Assembly (NCBI GenBank): GCA_963995505.1 | Contig: OZ023186.1 | Coordinates: forward strand, 16,127,570 to 16,191,569 | Direction of reading: 5' to 3' | Length of the DNA: 64,000 nt | Source: Hypericum androsaemum | Taxonomy: Eukaryota > Streptophyta > Magnoliopsida > Malpighiales > Hypericaceae | Shown here: piece by piece, positions 12,630 through 21,956 of the stretch | Layout: the number at the start of each line of letters is the position of its first letter | Position numbering within the stretch: position 1 is the stretch's first letter | The notes under the pieces: generated by a model | What the model was told of the DNA's origin: nothing | Databases searched by the model: none | What the model saw: the letters and a program-made list of their open reading frames with translations, nothing else | Program-made: the position numbers and the translations under genes

Positions 12630-13134
12630 TTATGGAAATGATGGATTGCGATGTCATTTTGGTGATTGGTTGGCAGGGAATTATGCTTCCATTGATTGTA
12701 GTAGAAAGGTAGTTGTTTTTCACCCTACATGAGAGAAAGAATTTTGTATGAGACTGGGAGTGTTGGAATACCTTTGCGTATAATCTATTTCTAAGAAGCA
12801 AGAAGATTGGTGTTGTGACTTATTTGGTTGTTGTGATGGACACTCTGAGCAAGGTTGCATTGGATCAAATTCCAGTTGCTAAACACTTTTCGAATGTATT
12901 CCTAGAAGATGTGCAAGGAGTGCCACCAGATCGTGAAGTAGAATTTCATATGAGCTAATTCCCGGGCAAGACCAATTTTTAAAGCACCATACTGCATGGT
13001 ACCGAGAGAACTGAAGGAGTTGAAAACTCAACTGGTAGACTTACTAGAGAAGGGGTTCATCAGGCCAAGTGTGTCAATATGGAGAGCACCAGTACTATTT
13101 ATGAAGAAGAAAGATGGATCCATGAGAATGTGTA
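12630..13134 (+). pseudogene. Gypsy protease-RT linker and start of RT
   Basis: Translation with one frameshift gives DVILV..., [43 protein letters not shown] and, across further shifts, KEELGFIRPS-like and [16 protein letters not shown] segments: the region between protease and RT and the first RT blocks of a gypsy chromovirus. The TRIM interrupts it inside the RT block at the MRMC(I/V)DYRELN motif. Confidence 0.75.
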
Positions 13135-13730
13135 TGATACCCGTTAATGATCTTTTATGAAAAGTCTTAAGTGATTTGTTTGGTACTATCCATATCAACA
13201 AGATGTACCTACTTTTCTAATACACATCTTGAAGAAACTCCAAAGTTAAATGTGCTTGACCTAGAGTAGACTCTGGATGTATGACTAGACGTGAAGTTTT
13301 TGGGATGCGTGCGAGTGAGGACATAGTATGTTAAAAAAAGCTCGTGATGATCTATAAAGACAGTTGGTCGGATCACAGGGTGTTACATTTGGTATCACTG
13401 CAAAAAATAGTTTTGGCATTCTTCTGTGTTTTGTGCGGCGCGACGAGAACGTCGCATATTTAAGGAGGGATGAATGTGATACATGTTAATGATCTATTTA
13501 GAAAAGACTTAAGTGATTTGATTGTTACTATCCATATCAACAAGGTACATCTATTTTTTGGCACACATCTAGAATAAACTCCATGGTTAAACATGCTTGA
13601 CCTAGAGTAGACTCCGGATGGATGACATCCTGAGAAGATTTTTGAGATACGTGCGAGTGAGGATAAAATATGCTAGAAAAGACTCTTGTTGGTCTGTGAA
13701 GATAGTCGGTCAGATTACAGGGATATTACA
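13135..13730 (+). mobile_element. TRIM element (terminal-repeat retrotransposon in miniature)
   Basis: Two direct LTR copies of 253 and 254 bp (13135-13387 and 13477-13730) surround an 89-bp core. Both LTRs begin TGATAC and end TTACA, are clearly alignable along their length, and the first is followed at once by TTTGGTATCA, a match to the tRNA-Met primer-binding site. Just before the second LTR is a purine tract AAGGAGGGATGAATG, the expected polypurine tract. There is no coding capacity. The flanks GTGTA (13130-13134) and ATGTA (13731-13735) agree in 4 of 5 bases, as expected for an aged 5-bp duplication. The host RT frame resumes to the right. Confidence 0.85.
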
Positions 13731-14267
13731 ATGTATGTCAATTACCAGGAGCACAAATTTTCTCCAAAATAAATCTTCGGTCGGCCTATCAGTAGCTGAA
13801 AGTTAGGAAGGAAGATATATGCATAAGTGACTTCCGTATGAGATACAGACACTATGAATTCCTAGTAATGTCCTTTGGGTTAACAAACGCCCTAGCCAAG
13901 TTTATGAATTTCATGAATCATGTCTTTCAGTCATATTTGGATAAATTCGTCGTGATATTTATTGATGACATATTGATATACTTGCCAAGTAAAAAAGAAC
14001 ACGAGGAACACTTGGAGTGGTACTGCAAATATTACGAAAGGAGCGGTTATAAGCTAAGTAGAAGAAATTTGACTATCTCAAAAAGGTTGCTTTTCTTAGG
14101 CACGTCATATCTAAAGAAGGGATATTGATGGACCACACCAAGATTGAGACTATAGTAGGGTGGAGGCAACCAAGTAATGTGTCTGAAGTCCGCAGGTTCT
14201 TGGATTTGGCAGGATACTATCGATATTTTGTAGAAGGATTCTTCGAGATAACAATGCCACTAACCAA
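13731..14267 (+). pseudogene. Gypsy reverse transcriptase core
   Basis: The frame at 13838-14128 reads [24 protein letters not shown], then [21 protein letters not shown], which contains the catalytic F-x-D-D motif of gypsy RT. The next frame (14125 on) reads ETIVGWRQPSNVSEVRRFLDLAGYYRYFVEGF and ITMPLTKL, the RT/RNase H connection, where the copia inserted. A frameshift separates the two. Confidence 0.85.
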
Positions 14268-14272
14268 GTTAA

Positions 14273-15228
14273 TGTTGTTTGTTGGAGTGGTGTACTTGAT
14301 TAGGATCTACGGCAGTCGAGGCAAATGTTGGACACTTTCTCCGTAAGACGAGATTGCCCCGTATATTTCAGTACGGTATGGGCTTCGGCAATCGTCCCCA
14401 AGATACAACGACTGTTTAGGGCATTTCCAAGAACGTTGCACACGTATCTCAAAACTTTCGGGCGAACCCTTATATACCCAGAACTTTCGGACTCTTGTAA
14501 GTGAAGAACGGGGGAGAGAAGAAGACAACAATGCTATAGAGAATGCAATTGCTGCTGGGATGAGGATAATGGCAAGGGGGCAGGCCTATTTATAGGCTGG
14601 AGGAGGCAGGGAGGCAGCCACCCAGAAGGGACGCATCCGCTCGGCCAGCAGGCAGGCTGGCTGCACTCGTGGCTCTTCGGTGGCTTCTGGATCCTTCCAG
14701 GCGCGCCCAGGCTGCGCTGGCGCCCTTTCGCGAGAGATCTCGCACCCCTTCGGCCTTCTGGAAGTCTCCTGCACATTCCTGCCCGTCGTACCTCTTCGAT
14801 GGCCAACCTGAAGGTGCTCGCAGCTCCTCGTCACTCCGGTAGCTGCGCAGCTCTCTCCGGACCTGGGCAAAATACTTAAGGCTCCTCTAGCTCCTCGCGA
14901 TGATGCGCACGTGCGAAGTGCCAAGTGCACCATAAAGCGCCCATTGCGACCTGCGTCCAATGCGCTATGCGCACACGCACGTGCGCGTGCTCGTGCTCGT
15001 GCTAGTGATCGTGCTCGGACGGTGCTTCGCACCGTCCTCGCAGCTAGCGGTGGGTCAGCCTTTTAGGTAGTTAATCAAGTTGAGAGGTAAAGAGAGGAAT
15101 TCCTTATAAATAAGAAAATCCTCCTTGCTCTAATCAATGTGGTACACATTCCTTAACTTGACTTTGGGCCTTCCACTTGGGCCTTTCCAATTTGGGCCAA
15201 ATGTATTAAATATGCATTCAACCCAACA
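14273..15228 (-). repeat. Copia 3' LTR (956 bp)
   Basis: In element orientation it starts TGTTGGGTT and ends AACAAACAACA. It contains a TATAAATAG box on the minus strand (about 14587-14596) and a second TATATAAG box near 14471. Directly inside the element (15229-15244, minus sense) lies CATTCATGTGGGGGAT, the polypurine tract. A GC-rich stretch with CGTGCTCGTGCT simple repeats lies around 14975-15020. Confidence 0.88.
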
Positions 15229-15780
15229 ATCCCCCACATGAATGATGATTAATGCATGCAGACTCTAATCGAAAGTTGTGACGTGTTATTATTGCATCGA
15301 GACAGGTAGCTTGCGGCTTTGAACCTTCTCTAGTAATATGTTATCAGATTTACTCGCTGCTCGGTGAACGTGATGTCTTGAACCGTCAGCTTTTAGAGTA
15401 AACCAAGACAATAATATTTACACAATAATAACCCTAGTATATTTGGGTTCTCACGTTGTGTCTGCTTCGGCCATGGACCGTATTTTAGATTCATAAGTAT
15501 TTTTCCCATTTGAAGCGGCCTCACTTCACACTTACATAAGTGATCTCCTATCAGGAGTATCCTGCCATACTCCACCTTTATCAAGGTATATAAATCATTA
15601 AAAGCATAATGCTTAACCTTACCACACCGCTGCAGGCTAACACCTGGGCAGCTTCTGAGAATGAGATAGGTTCCAGGTGATTAACTGAACCCCCCATAAC
15701 TTAGTTGTCTCATTGAACCAAGTTTGTGGGATCTCCACTCATCATGGTTGAGTTACCGCTATGGACGTTCTTTAGTGTGT
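15229..15780 (-). other. Copia non-coding region between RNase H and the 3' LTR
   Basis: No domain seen on either strand; it follows the stop codon of the pol remnant and ends in the polypurine tract next to the 3' LTR. Confidence 0.5.
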
Positions 15781-17874
15781 GGATTTTAATCCCATTCCCC
15801 TTACTGCGTTGTACATTTGATCTCTATTAATTCTTTTCATAAAAGGATCAGCTAAGTTGTCCTTGGACTTTACGTAATTAATGGTGATCACCCCACTAGA
15901 GATCAACTGTCTAACGGTATTATGTCTCCGACGGATATGTCGAGACTTTTCGTTGTACTCTAATTGATGTGATTCTTGTGACCGGTGAATACGTGTCAAA
16001 GAAATCATATCCCTCCTTCTGTTTGAACCCCTTAGCTACTAATCGAGCTTTGTACTTGTCGATTGATCCATCAGCTTTGTATTTCCTTTTTAGGATCCTC
16101 CTGCATCCCAAAGGTTTGCAGCCCGGTGAGAGATCCACGATTTCTCACGTGTGGTTTTGCATAATAGATTCTATCTCACTATTGATAGCTTCCTTCCAGA
16201 GAGGAGCATCTGGACTGGACAATGCCTCTTGGATTGTCCTGGGTTCATCTTCTAACGCATAGGTTAGATAATCCGGACCAAAGAATTTGGTTACCTTTGT
16301 CCGTTTACTACGTCTAAGTTCATCATCTTCCTGATTTGACCCTTGCGTAGTCTCGTGAGCCCTTTTCTTTGGACTCCCTTCCTTTCTTTCCTTATTAGGA
16401 AAGCTATTCTCAAAGAACGTTGCATTCCTTGATTCTATGACCATTCCCGCGTTTATCTCAGGGTTTTCAGATTTATGCACCAAAAGTCGATAATCACTAC
16501 TATTTTGTGCATATTCGATAAATATACAATCAATGGTCTTGGGTCCTATTCTCACCTGCTTAGGCTTAGGTACTTCGACCTTTGCTAGGCACCCCCACAC
16601 TTTAAGGTAACCATAGGAAGACTTTCTTCCTTTCCATAGTTCATATGAGATTTTATCCCTTTTCTTGTGTAGTAATTTGTTTAGAATGTGGTTAGCTGAG
16701 AGCACAGCTTCCCCCCACATATTCTGGGGTAAGCCCGAGCTAATCAACATAGCGTTCATCATCTCCTTAAGAGTTCGATTTTTGCGTTCAGCTACGCCAT
16801 TCGATTGAGGTGAGTATGGGCAGTCGTTTGATGAATAATCCTATGTTCTTAACAGAGTTCATCAAACGGAGCTACATATTCTCTCCCTCGATCACTTCGG
16901 ATCATTTTGATTTTCACGCTGAGTTTATTTTCAACCTCATTCTTATATCTCTTAAAGGCATCAAGAGCTTCGTCTTTGTCCTTTAGGAGATATACGTAAC
17001 AGTATCTCGTGCAATCATCGATAAACGTGATAAAGTATTTCTTCCCGCCTTTAGTTTGCACGTGTTTCATATCGCAAGTGTCTGTATGAATTAACTCTAA
17101 AGGCGTAGTACTTCTTTCCATCGAATGGAAAGGTGCTTTGGTCATTTTAGCCTCCACACATACTTCACATTTATCGGATGGGTTGAACTCTAGATTCGGT
17201 AATAATTTTAAACTTACTAACTTTCTTAGCGAGTTTAAATTTACGTGTCCTAATCTACCATGCCATAAATTAGAACACTCGGCCAAGTAAGAAGAAGCGT
17301 TAACTTTATTTTCACCGTTAAAGGTGCAATGTACAGTTATTACATTCATCTTAAACAGCCCCCTCTCTAGATAACCCTTTCCTATGAATTGACCCGCTTT
17401 AATCAGTACAAACTTATCAGCCTCAAATATAAGCTTAAGACCGGCTTTACTTAACAGTGAGCCAGAAACTAAGTTCTTGCGGATGTCCGGGGCATGCAGC
17501 ACATCCTTGAGGGTCAGCTCCTTTCCTGAGGTCAGCTTCAAGACTGCCTTACCCAGACTGATGATCTTGGACGTTGCGGAGTTTCCCATGAACAGCTTTC
17601 GTCCGGTGATCGGGATATAGCTCGAGAACATCTCCTTGTCCGAGCAGATGTGGCGGGTAGCTCCTGTGTCCACGAACCACTCTCTCGGATTGTCCACCAG
17701 GTTGGCTTCAAACACCACGGCTGACAGATCCATCTGGGACAAGTCTTCAGCCAGGTTAGCCTTTCCTTGGTCGTCCTTCTTCGGCTGGCGACAGTCCTTA
17801 GCCATGTGTCTGGGTTTGCCGCAGTTGTAGCAGTCGCCCTTGATCTTCTTTTTCTTCTTGGGCTCTTGCTTCTC
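15772..17874 (-). pseudogene. Copia pol: zinc knuckle, protease, integrase, truncated RT, RNase H end
   Basis: On the minus strand the order is [14 protein letters not shown] knuckle, [14 protein letters not shown] protease active site (D-T-G), then the integrase [12 protein letters not shown] / CEVCVEAKM zinc region, [19 protein letters not shown] and, after a frameshift, SPQSNGVAERKNRTLKEMM. RT begins at TWEIVDLSP (with Trp replaced by TGA near 16143) and YKARLVAKGFKQKEGYDF, but at SPVTRITSI it jumps straight to SRHIRRRHNTVRQLISSG and SKDNLADPFMK of RNase H, near 15965. The RT palm with its YVDD motif is deleted. A TAA stop (16852) and the frameshift further break it. Confidence 0.9.
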
Positions 17875-18582
17875 CTACTTATCCCCGGACTTCTTCTTCT
17901 TCTTGCTACCTTTTCCCTCGGTAAGGTGCAAGGTGGTCTCAGGGTTGGCCTTGCCTTGCTTGACTTTGGACTTTCGGTTGTCTTCCTCGATCCTAAGTCT
18001 CACGATCAGGTCTTCTAGGCCCATGTCCTTCCTCTTGTGCTTGAGGTAGCTCTTGAAATCCTTCCAGAGTGGGGGGAGCTTCTCGATCATTGTAGCTACT
18101 TGGAAGGACTCGCTGAGTTGCATCCCTTTGGCTTGGATCTCGTGAAGGATCAGCTGCAACTCCTGCACTTGGTCGATGACCTTCTTGGAGTCTACCATCT
18201 TAAAGTCGAGAAATCGTCCGACGATGAATTTCTTCGTCCCGGCATCCTCCGTTTTGTACTTCTTCTCGAGTGAACTCCACAGCTCCTTAGCGGTCTTGGC
18301 TTCCGTGTAGACGTTGTAGAGCGTGTCGTCTAGTCTATTCAGGATGTAGTTCCGGCATAGGAAGTCGCTATGGCTCCATGCATCGAGGGCGTTGATCTTC
18401 TGTTGATCTGCCTCATTTTTCGCCACCTTCAGAGCCTCTTCCTTCAAGAATCGGACCAGGTTGAGCGTCGCCAGATAGAACAACATCTTCTGTTGCCATC
18501 TCTTGAACTCGGTACCGTTGAACTTGGCCGGCCTTTCGGCGTGGACAGTTCCCGGGACCGGTGCTGAGCTTGTCGATGCCAT
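17875..18582 (-). CDS. Copia Gag polyprotein part (ends in an in-frame TAG)
   Basis: The frame starts at [11 protein letters not shown], 28 nt inside the end of the 5' LTR, and runs 235 codons. It has the UBN2-type gag pattern: [23 protein letters not shown] near the start, [52 protein letters not shown], and [20 protein letters not shown] lysine-rich tail precedes the TAG (17875-17877), after which the same frame continues into the zinc knuckle and protease, so the stop is likely CAG-to-TAG in what was one gag-pol frame. An upstream in-frame ATG (18594) would add four residues; MASTSS is the usual type of start. Confidence 0.8.
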   Translation of the reverse strand: MASTSSAPVPGTVHAERPAKFNGTEFKRWQQKMLFYLATLNLVRFLKEEALKVAKNEADQQKINALDAWSHSDFLCRNYILNRLDDTLYNVYTEAKTAKELWSSLEKKYKTEDAGTKKFIVGRFLDFKMVDSKKVIDQVQELQLILHEIQAKGMQLSESFQVATMIEKLPPLWKDFKSYLKHKRKDMGLEDLIVRLRIEEDNRKSKVKQGKANPETTLHLTEGKGSKKKKKSGDK

Positions 18583-18593
18583 CTTCAAGTACA

Positions 18594-18608
18594 CAATCTC
18601 GTCTTACG
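18594..18608 (-). promoter_or_regulatory. Unusual primer-binding position complementary to the element's own U5
   Basis: Two bases inside the 5' LTR the element RNA reads CGTAAGACGAGATTG. This is the exact reverse complement of CAATCTCGTCTTACG, found 69-83 nt upstream of the LTR end (18680-18694). The usual TGGTATCAGAGC match to tRNA-Met is absent. See findings. Confidence 0.6.
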
Positions 18609-18610
18609 AT

Positions 18611-19339
18611 TGTTGTTTGTCGGAGTGGTGTACTTGATTAGGATCTACGGCAGTCGAGGCAAGTGTTGGACACTTTCTCCGTAAGACGAGATTGCCCCGT
18701 ATATTTCAGTGCGGTACGGGCTTCGGCAATCGTCCCCAAGATACAACGACTGTTTAGGGCATTTCCAAGAACGTTGCACACGTATCTCGAAATTTTCGGG
18801 CGAACTCTTATATACCCAGAACTTTCGGACTCTCTTGTAAGTGAAGAACGGGGGGCAGGCCGTTTCCAGCTGTTGTCAGGGAGGCAGCCACCCTGCTGGC
18901 CGAGCGGACGCGTCCCTTCGGTGGCTTCTGGATCCTTCCAGGCGCGCCCAGGCTGGGCTGGCGCCCTTTCGCGAGGGATCTCGCACCCCTTCGGCCTTCT
19001 GAAAGTCTCCTGCACATTCCTGCCCGTCGTGCCTCTTCGGTGGCCAACCTGAATCCAGCTCCTCGCGACGATGCGCACGTGCGAAGTGCGCCACAAAGCA
19101 CCCATCGTCCAATGCGCCATGCGCACACGCACGTGCGCGAGCTCATGCTCGGACGTAGCAGTGGGTCAGTCTTTTGGGTAGTCAATCAAGTTGAGAGGTA
19201 AGGAGAGGAATGCCTTATAAACAAGGAAATCCTCCTTGCTCTAATCAATGTGGTACACATTTCTTAACTTGACTTTGGACCTTCCACTTGGGCCTTTCCA
19301 ATTTGAGCCAAATGTATTAAATATGCATTTAACCCAACA
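18611..19339 (-). repeat. Copia 5' LTR (729 bp)
   Basis: Shares both ends with the 3' LTR. It keeps the TATATAAG box but lacks the segment that holds TATAAATAG in the 3' LTR (corresponding to about 14512-14620 there) and has a different short sequence in its place, plus further losses in the GC-rich part. Differences elsewhere are single-base transitions. Confidence 0.88.
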
Positions 19340-19344
19340 GTTAA

Positions 19345-19545
19345 CTCAAAAATGGGTAAAATTTGCATGGAGTGAATAGTGTAAGGAAAGTTTTGACAAG
19401 CTGAAGAAACAATTATTATCGGTACCTACTGTGGCACAACCAAACGAAGGAAAAAAATTCAGTGTTTATATTGATGCTTCGAGGAACGGGTTGGGTGTAT
19501 ACACATGCAAGATGATAAGGTGATCACAGATGATAAGTGTTATGC
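19345..19545 (+). pseudogene. Gypsy RNase H start, right of the copia
   Basis: Continues the host frame as TQKWVKFAW, SFDKLKKQLLSVPTVAQP and FSVYIDASRNGLGV, then shifts frame to MQDDKVIT, the expected order for gypsy RNase H. Homology stops near 19545. Confidence 0.75.
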
Positions 19546-20146
19546 GTGTGAAATCACAGACCTTTTTGCTAATTTTTAAACTAAAAACATATTTGTGTCA
19601 AAACACAAACCACACTCCACACTTTTCCATTAATATATGATATAGCGCTTGCAAAAGTTCTGATTAACAAACAGTCAAGTTGTTTCCCACCTACCGAGAC
19701 GTTCATGCCCCTTTCGAAAAAAACAACAAACTGTTATATATATTTTTTATGATTTGTTTATTTTGAATTTTTTGCAATTTCATACTTAATATTATGGTCA
19801 TATATTGTATAAAAAATATTTAAATACTGAAATTCAATTCACTCCGCCAAAAAAATTTAAACTACGAAATATAAATCGATCAAATGACAATGCCGCAAGC
19901 AACATGTCTGAAGCTTGTCAGTTTTTTTATTAGCCTAAATGCCTAATAGATATCTTCCTTTGAAAAAAATTTAAACGCAAAATTTTACACTATTTTTACA
20001 CTCGTAAAAGATTAAACTTGGTACTTCTGTTCATTTGTTTGCGCTGTCTGATATAAGCCAAATGGCCTTTACATCTTCCGTTGGGATTGTTATTGTCTTT
20101 AGAAATATTTTTTTTTCCTTTCCCGAAATGATTTCCTTGGCCATAT
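19546..20146. other. AT-rich DNA, no gene seen
   Basis: No coding frame or repeat that I recognise. It probably hides the unrecognised remainder of the gypsy element or old flanking DNA. Confidence 0.35.
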
Positions 20147-20162
20147 TAGGACTTAGGTAGTT

Positions 20163-20357
20163 TTTTTTTAGGTTTATAACCACTTGGTATCCAGACTACT
20201 GGGCCGACTAATCCAAGTTCGAGTCGAGTAGGACCTTTGAAAGGTGACAAAGCTCTCCCAACAAGTATTTAACACTGCTGCGTTCCCAATGACTCGAACC
20301 CGAGACCTTGGTTAAGCTAGAACAACTTCCTCGCTAGTTCATCTAAGTGCTTATTAG
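20163..20357 (-). mobile_element. SINE (Au-like, tRNA-derived), 195 bp
   Basis: On the minus strand a tRNA-like head has a box-A-like stretch (CTAGCGAGGAAGTTG) and a clear box B GGTTCGAGTC, followed by the body with ACTCGACTCGAACTTGGATT and ending CTGGATACCAAGTGGTTATAAACCT plus an A run. It is flanked by an exact 16-bp duplication TAGGACTTAGGTAGTT (20147-20162 and 20358-20373). The name Au-like rests on memory of that SINE family's tail; the SINE nature rests on box B, the tail and the TSD. Confidence 0.85.
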
Positions 20358-20476
20358 TAGGACTTAGGTAGTTAGGTAAGACCAAAACGGGTTGGAATGG
20401 TTGCTGTTGGGCTCCATGCAGTACCAATCTGATAACAAAAAAAAGGGCTCGGCCCAGCCTGCCCCTAACTTTTTTT

Positions 20477-21180
20477 GGCTAAATTTCACTTTGATACTTG
20501 ATATTATACGCTTTATTTTCTTACATTTTAATTTTTTTCAGTAATGGCTAAATTTTATTTTTGTACTAAACATTTTTACGCAATTTTATTTTCGTACATT
20601 TTAATTTTTTTTCAGGTACGGCTAAACTTCATTTTGTTATGAATATTTTTACGGAATTTCATTTTCACACATTTTAATTATTGTTGAAGTCTTACTTCAA
20701 CGGCACATCAAAAATTTTAACGTCAAAATCACAACGACACATCAATTTTCAACGGCTCATCAAATTTTTTAATAGTAAATCAAGTTTTTCAACGCAAAAA
20801 ACAACGGTACATTAATTTTCAACGAAAAATCAGGTTTTTCAATGGCACATCAAAATTTTCAACGACACATCAAAAATTTTCAATGAAAAATCAGGTTTTT
20901 TAACGACGCATCAACATTTTTCAATGGTACATCAAAATTTTAACGGAACAATGCTTTTCAAAAAAAATCGTAATTCGTGTAGATCGTTAAATTCTCTTTC
21001 CGAAAATATATTGTAATAGCAAAATTTTTAAACGAGTCAAAAATTATGGTATGTCGAAGTTTTAATAGTTATAGTCCCAAAAATAAAACAAAAATTGTCG
21101 GCTAAAATAAGAAAATTAAAATGTACAAAAATATAATCGTGTAAAAATTTTAGGTACTAAAGTGAAATTTATTACTTTTA
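20477..21180. repeat. Inverted-repeat element enclosing short tandem repeats
   Basis: The left side has three direct copies (from 20477, 20546 and 20620) of a unit of about 70 bp that starts GGCTAAATTTCA and ends ACATTTTAATTTTTTTCAG. One inverted copy lies at about 21095-21175. Between them, 20698-20945 is a run of degenerate copies of AACGGCACATCAAAATTTTC. The outer ends suggest a TIR transposon or foldback, but a clean TSD was not found. Confidence 0.6.
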
Positions 21181-21956
21181 GATTTAAAAAGTGTCTGACA
21201 GGTGGGCCACGTGTCAGACTCGCGGGGCCCCTGTTGCAGGTGCTGCAGGCCCGTCGTTGCCCGCACCTAATCCGAGGCCAGACCAAATCGCTATTTATGT
21301 ATTTTGTTTTATTTATATCTACAAATATAAACCTCACTAATCTATATTTGAGTTTAATAAGATTAACAAAACTATCCTAACAAATATTTAACACTATTAA
21401 TATTTTTTTTGTTAATAACACTTTGGTCTCTAATAGAAAAAAATAACATATTAGTCGTCGTCGTACAAATTGCCCACTAAACTAATCATTGCAACCAAAA
21501 TACTTGCACTTTGCCATTTCTTGGTGGGTGACATTTTTTCCGGTAAAATATTGGCAGCTAAGCAATAAAACGAAAGACACAAATTTGTTAACTCAGTTCG
21601 TAAAAATAGCAAAAGTTTGAAATATTGTCAAACCAAGTTTCTCCACTATTTTCGAGATACACGAAAAAATGGACGCAATCCTAGTACAATCGTAATTGAA
21701 CTCGGACACCCATTAAGGCCCAACATTCCCTTAACCGATAATTGCAGATGTGGGTTTGTATTTAAACAACAGTTGGTCATCAAGGTCAAGTGATTAATGA
21801 TTGATTGATTTGAGGAGAGAAATGGTATTAGCAGTTGGGAGAGATCATATAATTTCGTACGTAGCTCACCAGTTTTAACAAATTCAAGCATCGCAGAGAT
21901 ACACAAAATGCAGCTCAAGCTAGGCAACTTGAGATGAAGATCTATATATGTACGAA
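21181..21956. other. Intergenic DNA and probable 3' UTR of the DUF707 gene
   Basis: Includes a short GC-rich stretch (21185-21290) with the palindrome GTCTGACA ... TGTCAGAC. The 300 bp next to 21957 are likely 3' UTR of the minus-strand gene. No other gene seen. Confidence 0.4.

Larger units (their letters stand above)
14273..19339 (-). mobile_element. Ty1/copia retrotransposon inserted in the gypsy element
   Basis: Both LTRs are present: left (3' LTR) 14273-15228 and right (5' LTR) 18611-19339, plus-strand ends TGTTGTTTGT and ACCCAACA. An exact 5-bp duplication GTTAA flanks it (14268-14272 and 19340-19344). Minus-strand order is gag, zinc knuckle, protease, integrase, start of RT, then a large deletion to the end of RNase H. 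The LTRs differ by a few per cent, nearly all transitions, apart from a length difference of about 227 bp. The element is therefore fairly recent but defective. Confidence 0.92.
10230..19545 (+). mobile_element. Decayed Ty3/gypsy element hosting nested insertions
   Basis: Gag, the protease-RT linker, RT and the start of RNase H of one gypsy element are present on the plus strand, broken into pieces at about 10290-10980, 12630-13134, 13731-14272 and 19345-19545. The gaps are a tandem-repeat block (about 11000-11880), a TRIM (13135-13730) and a copia (14273-19339). When the copia and its 5-bp duplication are removed, the frame reads ITMPLTKLTQKWVKFAW, a normal gypsy RNase H lead-in. Sequence such as DVILGMDWLAGNYASIDC (by eye, one frameshift) and FIDDILIY points to the chromovirus Del/Tekay group. 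Its LTRs were not found. Confidence 0.8.

Noticed and set aside
14586..15032. Open frames of 148 and 90 codons in the copia 3' LTR
   Set aside because: They lie in the GC-rich LTR, have no domain, and the matching 5' LTR region does not keep them.
17767..18567. Several plus-strand frames over copia gag
   Set aside because: Antisense shadows of the Gag frame on the minus strand.
18638..19185. Open frames of 164, 129 and 125 codons over the copia 5' LTR
   Set aside because: LTR sequence on both strands, no protein family, not conserved between the two LTRs.
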